Shown in pieces: positions 46,353-56,738 of a DNA stretch of 64,000 nt; the first letter of the stretch is position 1, and the number at the start of each line of letters is the position of its first letter. Under the pieces are notes generated by a model. The model saw only the letters and a list, made by a program, of their open reading frames with translations, searched no databases and was not told where the DNA came from. Source of the DNA: Pisolithus tinctorius. Taxonomy: Eukaryota; Basidiomycota; Agaricomycetes; Boletales; Pisolithaceae. The stretch is from positions 868,001-932,000 of the forward strand of contig JANFAH010000024.1 of NCBI GenBank assembly GCA_024663395.1. The letters run 5' to 3'. The translations under genes were made by a program, and so were the position numbers.

Positions 46353-46832
46353 ATGGCCGCCTCCACATCAATCATTTCGCTTGTCCCCTTTGCTAGGGAC
46401 CATGGCTACATATATCTACCAGGAGTTCCTACTAGCTTCCGTCCTGAAGCATCCTGGTACATCCCATCCTCGTCTGCCCCCTCTCAGCCCATCCAGCTTG
46501 GACAGCATGTTCTTTTTGTCAGTATGACCTCTAGGAGGACATTCTTTGGTCGCCTCAGGTCTGTCATTCGCTTGGAAAGGTCTTGTGTGGTCGTTTCGGT
46601 CTCTCCAGTCCAAGAAGCATATGGATCCTTCCTCCCTGCTCCCTGCAACGTATTCATACCAGTCTCGTTCATCATTCTTCCAAAATTGCGACAGCTACAG
46701 TATAATCTACTGTTCTCCACTCTCCCTGATCGCATCCATGACGAGTATGATGCACATCTTGCCTCCTTATTGCAAGATACAGCAGAAGACGCTCCCCCTT
46801 CATCCTCTCTTCCAACAGAGCCTCATTCATGA
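46353..46832 (+). CDS. Reading frame inside LTR-like copy B (159 aa, unknown)
   Basis: ATG at 46353 opens MAASTSIISLVPFARDHGYI. The frame contains MTSRRTFFGRLRSVIRLERS and AYGSFLPAPCNVFIPVSFII, ends with an acidic tail (HDEYDAHLASLLQDTAEDAP) and stops at 46830-46832. The same frame is open along the diverged copy A apart from the KDZ insertion. No domain is recognised and no signal peptide or zinc motif is visible. It could be an accessory protein of the parent retroelement. Confidence 0.5.
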   Translation: MAASTSIISLVPFARDHGYIYLPGVPTSFRPEASWYIPSSSAPSQPIQLGQHVLFVSMTSRRTFFGRLRSVIRLERSCVVVSVSPVQEAYGSFLPAPCNVFIPVSFIILPKLRQLQYNLLFSTLPDRIHDEYDAHLASLLQDTAEDAPPSSSLPTEPHS

Positions 46833-47323
46833 AGTTTTTATTTGCTTCACTGAGAGGACAGTAAGGGGGGGAAAGTTGCGATCCCTTATGCTCCTGTCAC
46901 CCCACAGACCCCCAAAGCTTGACCCCTGTTGACATCTGACTCACCCTGTCCGCTTTTGGATGTACTGTATCGGCATCAGATCAGCGCTGCCTCTCTGTCA
47001 TCCCACTTTGGCCCAGAAACGATCTCTTCGAGATGTGACATGCACAGCCTCCCCCTAATGCGATTCCAGTGCGCTTTCCCAGTTTCTGACATTACTTGAC
47101 TCATGCTTTGACATTCTGACTGTCTTCGACTCACCTGTTGCCAATACTTACCAATCTTTTGCCCTTGCTTACTGATTCTTCGCTTTTTGGCTTACTTATC
47201 CTTACCAATGCTCACCAATGCTTTCTAAGACGATTACCCACCGCTTACATTCCTTACTCATCAGTTACCAATTACTTACCAAGTGTTTGCACCTTGTTTT
47301 CCATAGGCAACACCCCTGTACTG

Positions 47324-47330
47324 TATATAA
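47324..47330 (+). promoter_or_regulatory. TATA box of LTR-like copy B
   Basis: TATATAA lies about 340 bp before the right end of the element. This is the expected place for the U3 promoter of an LTR. The equivalent in copy A is TATATAAA on the minus strand near 3292-3299. Confidence 0.5.
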
Positions 47331-50300
47331 ATCACTGTACTTAGGTAGCAAAAAAAGGAGACATCAGAGAGCCCCTCTTGCTCGCATTTTGTTATCATTC
47401 AGAAAATCATTCAGCAGCTTCGATAGTTGAGACTTTATTAAGGGTCTAACTATCGTCTACTTCGCTTATTATTGTCTATCATCAATCTACTTCGCTCCAA
47501 GTCCTCCCTGAGCTCAGTGCAGCTCAGAGCATCGAATTAATTCGCAAAAACCCTCCCAAAGAACAGGTTCCACCATCTAGGTACCGCATAGGCACACCAC
47601 CACTCGCTTTCATTGTCTTTTGTGTTGGTTTTGGTTGGTTTCCACCACTGAACCCCACTTTGACTCACAGCGGTATGTGTCCTGTTCTTAGCTGTATGTA
47701 CAACCCGGATTGTTTCTTGGGTAGCGAGGTGACTAGTTTTGTGTACGATGATCCTGGGAGGAGAGGGTCTACTATGGAGATGTGGTCATAGCGTGGGGAT
47801 TTTTGCCATTCACTGTTCCATAGTGTCTTTAATTTTGCGGTGTGGTATTGTTTGAGGGTGGATATGCTGATGGGGAGGCGTTTTGTTAATATTGGTGGTA
47901 GTTCCTCTGGGAGACTTGTGGACTCCGTCCTCTTTGCTGCATGCTTTGCTTCTCTGTCTGCCAGCTTGTTCCCTTCTATCTCCATGTGGCCTGCTATCCA
48001 CCGAAGCGTGATGTTTTTTCTTGGTAGTCGATTTTCACTGCGTATTTTGCAGATCATCGACCTGAATTGTAAGAGTAGGTGATGTCCTGGTTTAGCTGAC
48101 GGGCGCTCACTAGATCTGATTACTGCTTGATTGTCCACGAGCACCGAGGCTGGGTAAGTGACTTCGTCCCTGGTGGCCAAGATTTGTGTGGCTAGGAGAA
48201 GCGCTGCTGCTTCTGCTTCGAATACCGTGTGTTCCGATGCTTGGCCTAGGTGGTAGTGTAGCATGGTGATGTGTTTGAAGTCTACGTATAGGACAGCCGC
48301 CACTCCCACTCCTCCTTCCATGCACGAGCCATCTGTGAAGATTAAGGTTCAGTCTTTTGTTTGTGTGAAGTCTTTGACTGCTTCTTTCTTGTTGGGTGCG
48401 ATGGCTATTGTGTGTAGAGGGGGTGCGCTAGGTGGTATGGGGCAGGGGATGATTGTTTCGATGGTTTCAGGTGAGACTTCTAAGTCATGGAGGAGTTGGT
48501 GAAGTGTGGTCCTGTGGTGTTTGACGTTTCTTTTTGCTGTTCTGTTGACATGTGGATGGAGGGGGTGCATGTTTGGTAGAGACGATAGGTGGAGGGCAGT
48601 TTTGTATAGCGTGTGTTGAATGAGCAGTGTCACCAGGGGTATGTTTGCATGTGCTAGTAGGGCATCAGTGGGCGTGGTTTTCAGGGCTCCCATTACTGCC
48701 AGCGCTGCCGTTCTTTGGATTGTCGTGATACGTTTAGCTATTCCTTTTGACCCTTTCATGGTGGATGAATGGCTGCCGGTGTAGGTTGGTTGGAGCCAGA
48801 CTGGCGCAGTGTACATCACTTTCGGTATTATGACTGCCTGGTAAAGTTGGCACATGAGCTTTGTGGGGATTCCCCAGGATGTCAACGATAGTCTTCTTAG
48901 GAGTAGGGCTTGCTTCATTCCCTTGGCTATCGCTTGTGTGGCCTGCGCCTTCCATCTTAATTCTTGATCTAGTATTACACCTAGGAACCTGTGAGTGTGT
49001 GTCGGGTTTATGGTAGAATCTCTCAGCGTTAGTGGTGGTCTGGGTTTGCTTCTGCTTAGCGTGAAGTCCATGAGTGTGAACTTGCTGGTTTCGAAGCATG
49101 AGTTGTGGCTTTCGGACCAAGCATAGGCCCTGTCTTCACGTTCCATCATGTTTTTCAGTGTTGCATGCGTTTCTTCGAACGTTTTGCCGATGGCTATGAA
49201 TGCAGTGTCATCTACAAACGCCAATGTTAGCTCGTTTTTCCCTTTAGCTGTCTCTACCAAGTCCAAGCTGTAGATGATGTATAGTATCATCAACAGCGGG
49301 TCTCCTTGCCCTATACCGTTCCTTACGTCGAACCACTCGGATTCATAGTCATCAAATCGTATTTTGGTTCTTCTGTTCGATAGTAGCCTTTTTGTGTATT
49401 GAACTATCTCTGGTGGTAGGCCTCTTTTTCTCATGTTGTGCAGCAGACAGTCAGTGACCGTGTTTGGGAAGGCTCCTTCGATGTCTAAAAACAGTGCGGA
49501 TGCTACTTTGCCTTGCCTCCATGCGTGTCTTACTGTGGTCTCGAGCAGGAGTAATGAGTCCTCTGTTGAACATCCCAGTCTGCCACCGAAGTGTGTGTTT
49601 GGGAGTAGTTGATGTTTTTCGAGTATGAACGTCGTGTTGGTTGCTACTATGGCTGATAGCAGCTTTGCGGTGGTGTTGAGCAGTGCTATCGGGTGATAGG
49701 CTTTCAGCGTCGTGTAGTTGGCTTTGCCTGGTTTGCATAGGATTACCATTATTGATTCTCTCCATGGGTCGTAGTACATTCGTAGTGTTACTGCTGCATT
49801 GAACATGTGTAGTAGGTATTCCGACAGGGCAGGGGATTTCTGGAATACGATGTTTGCTACGCCGTCTGGGCCTGGGGCCTTGTATGGGCTGAGATTTTTG
49901 ATCGCGCGCTGTAATTGGTCTTTGGTGATGGTGGTCCAGCGTGCTGCTGGTTGGGGGTAGTCATAATCTTGTGGTACTGATGAACAGGGAGGGGGGGGAG
50001 GGAAGAGTGCTTGTGCGAATATTGCGCTTTTGTCTTCATTGGAGCTGACCGTGGTCGCTACACCCTCGTTGTCTACTTTTTTGAGCGTTGGTACATGGGC
50101 CTTGCTGCCATCTCCGTATGGTTTGGATATGTAGCCATTGGCTATCCAAAGATCTTCATTGTTTGCTTCTTCCAACCAGTCCCTCCAGTGGGACTTTTTT
50201 GCCACCTGGATGGCTTTGTCATAGTTTCTTGCCTTTTCTTTGCATATGCTGTGACTGGGGTGATCACAGAGTGCTCGGAAGGTGTAGGAGGCTTTACTTG

Positions 50301-51398
50301 GCATTTTAAGCTCATTGTGTAGCGTCGTCAGTTCTTTTGTCCACCAGCATTTTTTGTGCAGGTGAGGGCATGTCCTCAGGACTTCCTTTTCCAACGTCCT
50401 GCATAGCGCCTCCTCAACTCCCTGTGCCATCCTTTGAAACTCTCTGTCGTTGGCTATGATTGTTGGCGGTCCGATCTTCGCTACCTCGGCCTGGAGTGTC
50501 TTATTGAACTTCTTCCAGTTGACCTCTCGATAGTTGTATGAGCGGGATGTTTCTGTTGGCATCAGGTTTACGTCGATCTGTGTTAGTATTGGGAGGTGGT
50601 CAGTATTGGGGCCATGGTCCTCCAGGCTAGTGTCGCATTTGAGTAAGTCACCAAGCACTGATTCGGTGCAGAAGATGTTGTCAGGGCACGTCCAATTTCC
50701 TGACGAGGAAGATTGGAGGGTTGGCGTTCCCCTAGGCAGGGCTTGCACCATGCCGTAGTCTGCGATTAGGTCGAGCAGCTTTTGTGCCGAAGCGAGTGCT
50801 GTTGCTGTGAATAGATGGTGGTTTCTCTCCTTGTCCCACATGGGATGGTGTCTGTTGAAGTCTCCTATCCACAGCATTCCGTCATTCGCTGTGGGTCATA
50901 TGTCCCTTATGCTGGTAGATAGGAATGTTCCCATCTTGTCCGTTGTTCTGTCATGTTTGCAGTCATTGTAGATATTGAATAGCATGTATGTTCCCTTCAT
51001 GGTTTTCATCTTCGTTACTATGACGTCAGCTGAGGGGAAGGCGACCTGTTCCCATGTGTTAGTGCTGATTTTCGCGTTGATTAGGGTTACCACTCTGTGT
51101 TTTTCGCCCTGGTTTAGCTTTGATGATGGGTATATGACCCTCCATCACGTGTTTGCTTTCGTGTTACCTATCTTGTCGATGGGGGGTTCCTGTAGGGCTA
51201 TTATGTCCCATTCATCAGCGGCCTGGCTATTAATGAGTGAGTGTAGTGCAATATGGGAGGTGTTTAAATTTTGTTGCCAAATACGTAGGTTGTTTAGGGT
51301 GTTGTCCTGTTGTTGGTTGTTGTTCATCATTCGGGGGGGTTAGGGGGTGGGGTGTCTTCTGTCGGTGGGTTTGCTGCGGGAATGGGGAGGGGGGAGGG

Positions 51399-53210
51399 TC
51401 AGGGAGGCAGCGGGTGGTAGAGTCCTGTGTAGTGTGAGTGGGGGCCACCTCTACCTCTGTGTATTCTGTTGTTCTGTCCTTGTCGTGGGGCGACAGTTTG
51501 GTATTGCATTGCTTTGCCCAGGGTCATCTGTCTCATCTGGCCCAGGAGGGTTGGCTGCATTGGCAGGGGTCTGGTTTGCTTTATGGGGTCTGCTGGGTGT
51601 GGGGGTAACTCGACCTGTGTCCATTCATCTGTGGTGGGGAAGTAGGGCATGCGGTTTTCTGGGGTGCGGTCGTTCATGGCATTGCATTTTCTGATGTATT
51701 CTGGGCATTGTCTGTCAGAGCTTGGGTGGGTGTTGTTTTGGCAGTTTATGCAGAATGTGGTGGTTGAGGTGCAGGCTTGTGTACGGTGGGGTTGGGCGCA
51801 TATGCCACATGTGTCCACTTCTTGTTTGCAGTCCTTTGCCAAGTGGCCTATTTGCTGGCATTTGAGGCATCGGATCGGTTCCTTCTTGTCTTTGTGCGGG
51901 TGTAGTCTGTCCAGTCCCCAGTAGAGACCGTCTCTGATAATCTGGTTGGCCGCCTCGGGTGAGGTGAAGGTGGCTAGGGCATGCACTACTCGTTGGTTGG
52001 GGGTACGTTTGGCTGGATCTTTGATCCACTTGATTTGGGCTATGGAGTTTGGTGGGATGTTGTTTTCGGTTTCCATTTCATGTAGCGTGTTGGGGCATTC
52101 TAGGTCAGTTGCAGTGGGGAGGAAGGGGATCACGATGCTGTATACTCTGTCCTTGATTGTGGTTGTGCCTCCTAGTTTCTCCAGGAAGGTGGTCCGGTTA
52201 GGTGCTTTTTTGATCCACACTGCGGCTTCCTGGCTGTTGAACTCTAGTAGGACTCTGTTGTTGCGCAGTCAGGCAATTGACTTCAGTTGGATGTCAGGGC
52301 TGTCCACCTGGTCTACTGCTTCTATCGCCTGTCTGATGAGGTCTATGGCAGTTTCTCTCTTAGTGGATTCGTTGAAGACCGGATGATCTCTGTTGGGGTC
52401 GATCAGTACCTGTCTATCTCTGATAGCAGTGTGAGCCTTAGTGTGTTCTTGGGTTGGATGTCTGCCCAGCGGGATTTGGTTTGGGTTGTTGGCAGTTGTG
52501 GCAAGAGCATCTCTGTACGGCGCTGGGAATGGGGCTGGGGGTGTTTGGGATCTGAGGTGGTCTTTTACTTCTTCTATTGCGGACTTGATTGATCCTAAGT
52601 TGTCCATGAGTTTTTGTACCTTGCCTTCGAGATGTTCGAAGTCTGTGTTGACATTGGTGGTAATGGGAGTTTCAGCATTTTTGATGATCTTAGCGCTTAG
52701 CGTGGCGATTTGTTCGTTGGCGGTTTCAAGCTTTTCTGCAGTTGACATGATTTTTCCTACATGCAGGGAGATGGCGATGAGGACTGAAGCGTCTAACTTG
52801 CTTGATACTGCTTTGGTGATGGATTCGGCTATTGCCGGTACTGCTAGGTCTCTGACTAGATATGCTGTGGCACAGATGGTGGATCGTGTTGTGCTGTTCA
52901 CTGTCCTGCTCTGCGAAATGTAGAACAATGCTTGGGATAGGTGTTCTGGCGTGATTGGCTCTCCTTGTACAGTGTATAGTTGGTCTAGGAATTTTCTTGC
53001 TGACACTGTGTCCTTTATTTCTGTGTCTGGGTCATTGATGATGTCTTCGATAGGTAGGCCACTGCTCCTAGTGGTTTTTCCAGGTAAGGTGGACCCTGAC
53101 ACGCAAGGTGCTGCTTGGGGTCCTGGCATGGCGTGGGAACTGCGCCTCAGGGTTGTTCGCCCTGTTGAGGTTGTAGTCGGCAGGTGAGAACGTCTTTCTG
53201 TCCCCTGCAT
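51399..53210 (-). pseudogene. LINE ORF1: nucleic-acid-binding protein with three CCHC-type knuckles
   Basis: The first part (52269-53210) has a coiled-coil-like segment (KLETANEQIATLSAKIIKNA ... VQKLMDNLGSIKSAIEEVKD). A stop at about 52269 separates it from 51399-52220, which reads WIKKAPNRTTFLEKLGG. That part contains CLKCQQIGHLAKDC, CGICAQPHRTQAC and CINCQNNTHPSSDRQC, the zinc knuckles typical of ORF1 of I/Tad/Jockey-group LINEs. It would bind the element's RNA. One nonsense change is visible, so it is called a pseudogene. Confidence 0.8.
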
Positions 53211-53375
53211 AGTTGAGTGGGGAGTATGCAGTGTGGGCTCTGGTGTTCTAGATGGACGTTTCTATACATCGCTGTTGACAGCGACGGGCTCTACTTCTGT
53301 GGCTGGTGTGACGGGGTCGAAGAATTTTTCAGGGTCCTAGTTGGGGTGCCACATGGAGTGGAGACAAGAGGCATT

Positions 53376-53389
53376 GATGTAGAGGCTTT
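53376..53389. repeat. LINE target-site duplication, right copy
   Basis: GATGTAGAGGCTTT, followed by ATGTCCCATAC, the uninterrupted continuation of the host GTPase pseudogene. Confidence 0.9.
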
Positions 53390-53500
53390 ATGTCCCATAC
53401 TTGTTGGTATTGCACAGGCCAATCAGATGGGTAAGCTATGGTTTCTTTGTGGGTTTGACATGCTCAACTGGTATTTATCAGCAATGAAGCTGTTGAAATA
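53376..53500 (+). pseudogene. Last part of the disrupted P-loop GTPase
   Basis: After the LINE the host frame continues VEALCPILVGIAQANQMGKL and reaches a stop at about 53500. The junction with ...VALEEHGDDVEAL at 45130 is seamless once one copy of the 14-bp duplication is removed. Confidence 0.7.
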
Positions 53501-53728
53501 AGGCAAATTTGTAAATGTCTGGTTTATTAAGTGCTTGTATTGCTGGTTCATTTGTCCCATGCCAGGATGCATCCTCACACCTGCTGGATTAGTGTAACAG
53601 ATGTTCTCTTTATGTTGATCAATCATGTGCCTCTTGTTATGTATATCAACCACAGCTAAATGCATCCAAATCCATATGAATTTTATTCACTTCCCCTCAC
53701 CAGTTTGTTTGCTGAGAACATCTGAGAA

Positions 53729-54115
53729 TCAGTGCTTCATAAACATTGGTATTATCCACTTACACATGCAATGCTCCATGATGACTTTGATGATAGCTTT
53801 GCACAAACCATCCATATCACCATCATTGTCATGAAAAGCTGTGGTGACAACTTTGGAGATTGCAACCTGTATATTGGAACTTTCATATTCCTCCACAGCC
53901 AGTGACAATGCCTCCTCCCACAGAGAGTGTCCTTGCTGCATTAAAAAGTAACAATACTCAGCAACAAGTAAGCATCCTATAAGAGTGAGCAAAGCTTTCA
54001 CAGGGAATAACAAACCCATACCAATGGCATGTTCAGCTATTGACTGGACAGTTGGGAACTTCCCAAACAAAGTGACATCTTTGGGTAGAGGTGGCATTGG
54101 GACATCAGCACCCAC
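53729..54115 (-). pseudogene. Inverted fragment of a second P-loop GTPase C-terminus
   Basis: The minus-strand frame (128 codons) contains MGLLFPVKALLTLIGCLLVA, EYCYFLMQQGHSLWEEALSL and AVEEYESSNIQVAISKVVTT. These align with EYLYFLLQSNQESHHNVKKY and LTLAVKEY in the pseudogene that ends at 53500. It is therefore a related but diverged copy in opposite orientation. No GTP-binding motifs are present in this fragment, so it is a remnant. Confidence 0.6.
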
Positions 54116-54138
54116 TTCAAATTTGGACTGTGATTATA

Positions 54139-54355
54139 CAGTGGCTCAAAAAAGTGTCCCAATGTTGGGTGATTTTGGAAAGAGTTGAGATTTATGAGAG
54201 AGCCAATAGGAATTAGTTCAAACTCCTGCAGGACCAAAAATGGTACTAACTGTTGCCTTGAGAACAAGGGCTTTCTTATGTAATTTGGTTGACATGGCAC
54301 CAAGATATAACCATTTTAAAATGACATGTCATTGGGACACTTTTTTGAGCATGAT
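54139..54355. mobile_element. MITE-like element with Tc1-type ends, about 215 bp
   Basis: GGCTCAAAAAAGTGTCCCAA at 54143 is mirrored by CATTGGGACACTTTTTTGAG at 54330. These are inverted termini of at least 20 bp around a non-coding interior. The left tip CAGTGGCTC preceded by TATA fits Tc1/mariner termini and TA insertion. The right tip is eroded. Confidence 0.7.
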
Positions 54356-54470
54356 CTTGTCAGTCATTATTTAGTAAATAACATAAAGATTTGACAACTT
54401 CCGAGGGATTTTGTGCCTCAACCCTGACTGATTATGTGATTTACATAATCCTGAGTCATAAAAATGGCTT

Positions 54471-55393
54471 GGGTCCCACTCAGCTAACCCTACTTCACCA
54501 TGGAATGCATTTTTGCCTCTGCTAGAGCAAATATCCACCTTCTTTCTGAATCTGGCCTTTCTGCTCAACAAATCTCCTCCACAACTGGTCAGGGGAGCTC
54601 TACTGTGGCCAGGGTCATCAAAGAGTTCCAGCTAGATTAAGGAAAACCTCAAACTAGGACATCCTTACCAGCCTTCTTCTCCTGGCAGAGGAGAATAGTC
54701 TCTAGTATGACCTCTGGAAGAGCTGGAAATGCTGTCCAGGCTACCCATATAATGTGTGTGGCCCTTTCCTCTCCTGTCACTTCCCAAACTGTTTGCAGTG
54801 TGCTCAATTCTGCATCCCTGAAGGTGATTGTCAAGCAGGAGATGCCAATCTTGTCTTGCAAGCATACACAACAGTGACTTGCCTTTGCTCTTAAGCAGCA
54901 AAACTGGACTGTGGATGACTGTACTGGGGTCATCTGGTCAGTTGAGCCCAAGATCAATAGTATTGGACCAGATGGAAGGAAATTTGTGTGGAAAATGGTA
55001 GGGAAGTGCTTGCAGGATAATTCTCCTGCTTGACTACAGCCTTCAGGGATGCAGAATTGAGCACACTGCAAACAGTTTGGGAAGTGACAGGAGAGGAAAG
55101 GGCCACACACATTATATGGGTAGCCTGGACAGCATTTCCAGCTCTTCCAGAGGTCATACTAGAGACTATTCTCCTCTGCCAGGAGAAGAAGGCTGGTAAG
55201 GATGTCCTAGTTTGAGGTTTTCCTTAATCTAGCTGGAACTCTTTGATGACCCTGGCCACAGTAGAGCTCCCCTGACCAGTTGTGGAGGAGATTTGTTGAG
55301 CAGAAAGGCCAGATTCAGAAAGAAGGTGGATATTTGCTCTAGCAGAGGCAAAAATGCATTCCATGGTGAAGTAGGGTTAGCTGAGTGGGACCC
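54471..55393. mobile_element. Palindromic remnant of a Tc1/mariner-like transposase gene
   Basis: Two inverted arms (54471-54841 and 55021-55393, about 370 bp each, nearly identical) flank a 179-bp spacer. The plus strand reads NIHLLSESGLSAQQISSTTG and SSTVARVIKEFQLD, the helix-turn-helix N-terminus of a Tc1-like transposase. The spacer then gives LAFALKQQNWTVDDCTGVIW and SVEPKINSIGPDGRKFVWKM, the segment that in active relatives carries the first catalytic Asp (WSDE), here changed to WSVE. After that, the N-terminal part is repeated in reverse instead of the catalytic C-terminus. Several stops are present, so it is dead. Confidence 0.8.
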
Positions 55394-55814
55394 AATAATG
55401 AAGGTATGAGTTTCTCAGTGTACAAAGTAGTCACTGAGGTGGAAAAGAATGGTGCGGAAAATTTATAGTACCATAATTAGTAAGTGTAATGACATCAGAA
55501 TTTAATTCCGAGGGTCAGGGAACAATTCCGAGCCCTCTGGGCAAAACTCCAAGATGCTACCATAATTCCAGATTGCATTCTCGACACAACTTGCAAGGAC
55601 TCAGGTTGATTACGATCGAGATGCAATCTCCTTGAATTTACAAGGCTGCTTATGTAATAAAGTAAAACCTAACCTTGATGACTGTCCAACCATCCAACAG
55701 ACCTTAAGGCAAATGGTGCCCCAATGGTGAAGAAATCATGCAAATGCACATTTGTTGTTTCTTCTGTCCCAGTAGGTCTACCATATTCACAAGACCTCAG
55801 ATATCCTATTCCTA
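55394..55814. other. Gap without recognised features
   Basis: No gene, repeat or RNA is recognisable. It is probably eroded flanking sequence of the Tc1 remnant and the upstream part of the Spt4 pseudogene. Confidence 0.4.
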
Positions 55815-56127
55815 TGTGTCTTTTGCATGAAACAGATGAAGGGGTCCACGGGCCACATATCCATTTGCACGACCACCTATTTTTGATGGAATCATTGCCG
55901 TCATCGATCCTGAGTGGAGTTGGATAGCATGGTGGCAGAGGATACGCGGGAGTTTCTTGTTTGCCTTTTGGTTTGCCCCCTTATGGTTGTTGACGGATCT
56001 TTTTTTGTATAGAACACGAAATATGTACGAGGGGTGTGATGGGATTCGAATCAAAGGCCGCATACTGGAAGACGTAGAAGCAGAGCTCGAGAGTCATGGT
56101 AGATACAAGTATCGACCAAGAGACTAG
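55815..56127 (+). pseudogene. Spt4 (transcription elongation factor) C-terminal part, decayed
   Basis: Frames read MKQMKGSTGHISICTTTYF (55827-55886), FDGIIAVIDPEWSWIAWWQR (55880-55942), then after an apparent intron ending TTTTTGTATAG (about 55943-56010) NTKYVRGV, and finally GIRIKGRILEDVEAELESHG and KYRPRD with a stop at 56125-56127. These are the hallmark segments of Spt4 (MKGSPDRI-CTT, FDGIIAVIDPE-SWVARWQR, GRLPEDVEAELE-YRPRD), the small zinc partner of Spt5 on RNA polymerase II. An extra T in TATTTTTGATGG and a second shift after VRGV break the frame. The ARW Arg is Trp here. The N-terminal zinc ribbon is not seen. It is probably a pseudogene copy. Confidence 0.7.
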
Positions 56128-56738
56128 ATAACACAGATCACCACTAATTTTACAGTCCCTAACATGCTCTCGTTCGTCCCCAATCTCGTGGTTCCCTTTG
56201 CGATCGGGTTGACTCCGTTTTTTGAGGTAATATTATTGTGGCATCTAATCTGTTACTCACACTACTTCATGCCAAGCTTAAACAGTTCGGACATGTACTA
56301 TATTACTGGTATCCTTACAGATTGCGAATTGTCTCTGTAATGCCCAAAGTAACCTAGCTGACACCGAAGAATGCCGTATACGTTGCCTGCGCGTCCTTGT
56401 TAGTCAACGCATAATATTCGACTCGGATCAATGGACAACCCGTAGTGAGTTGTGGGCATCCTTCGACGCTCTAGACCCGGAGATGTTATCGAGGGTTTAC
56501 TGTGGGAAGCACCACCGTTGTATCGTCAGTCCTTGAAATCCGAGCAGAATAGTTTGGGTGTTCGTATTGGAGACTTGTTCACGCGTGATTACTGTAATTG
56601 GACGGAGCGCGGCAAGCGGCCATACAGCTTCTGCGTGCTTTATTTCTGTTTCGCTCATCACACATACTCCTACTACATTCTTAGACATACTTTCTTACAT
56701 CGGATTGGACAAAGGAACCTGCTTTTTAGACTTTTAGC
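56128..56738. other. Gap upstream of the kinesin gene; possible small exon-like stretches
   Basis: Near 56160-56240 a plus frame reads MLSFVPNLVVPFAIGLTPFF. Near 56330-56540 another reads IANCLCNAQSNLADTEECRI ... LWASFDALDPEMLSRVYCGK. These look codon-like, but I recognise no family and could not place splice sites. The 3' part should hold the kinesin promoter. Confidence 0.35.

Larger units (their letters stand above)
45981..47669 (+). mobile_element. LTR-like TG...CA element, copy B (1689 bp, uninterrupted)
   Basis: It begins TGTCACACACCAAAGG and ends CACTTTGACTCACA. It is flanked by GCGG on both sides (45977-45980 and 47670-47673), a 4-bp duplication. It sits inside the RNase H/zinc-knuckle part of the LINE ORF2; removing it and one GCGG restores GHIPLNKYLHRFK. 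Downstream features of its sense strand are the 159-codon frame at 46353-46832, a polypyrimidine stretch at 47050-47060, many ACTTACC/TTACTCA steps and TATATAA at 47324-47330. It is best read as a solo LTR, or as an independent short element with LTR-like ends. Confidence 0.8.
45430..51330 (-). pseudogene. LINE ORF2: APE endonuclease - reverse transcriptase - RNase H (broken)
   Basis: In order on the minus strand: LRIWQQNLNTSHIALHSLIN and DIIALQEPPID (endonuclease start, 51330-51145), then a stop, then SADVIVTKMKTMKGTYMLFN (51093-50896), another stop, then IGDFNRHHPMWDKE and DHLPILTQID. The reverse transcriptase follows at 50877-48349, with APGPDGVANIVFQK, ALFLDIEGAFPNTV, GIGQGDPLLMILY and the catalytic AFVDDTAFI. 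After a stop near 48350 comes RNase H, VDNQAVIRSS and LRWIAGHMEIEGNKLADREA (48321-47690). The LTR-like copy B splits the frame at RTGHIPL; it resumes at 45980 as NKYLHRFK and MCLQCGETSPEDVHHFLFQC, a C-terminal zinc knuckle. Confidence 0.85.
45131..53375 (-). mobile_element. Non-LTR retrotransposon (LINE, I/Tad-like, with APE endonuclease, RT and RNase H)
   Basis: The sense strand is minus. The 5' end is near 53375 and the poly(A) tail appears as T22-24 at 45131-45153. It is flanked by a perfect 14-bp duplication, GATGTAGAGGCTTT (45120-45133 and 53376-53389). Net length is about 6.55 kb after removing the nested LTR-like copy B. It encodes ORF1 with zinc knuckles, then endonuclease, reverse transcriptase and RNase H in ORF2. 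Several stops show it is dead. The insertion splits a GTPase pseudogene: ...EEHGDDVEAL continues at 53390 as CPILVGIAQANQMG in the same frame. Confidence 0.9.

Noticed and set aside
50011..52592. Plus-strand frames within the LINE, rich in Cys/Val/Leu
   Set aside because: They are antisense shadows of ORF1 and ORF2, which show clear zinc knuckles and reverse transcriptase motifs on the minus strand.
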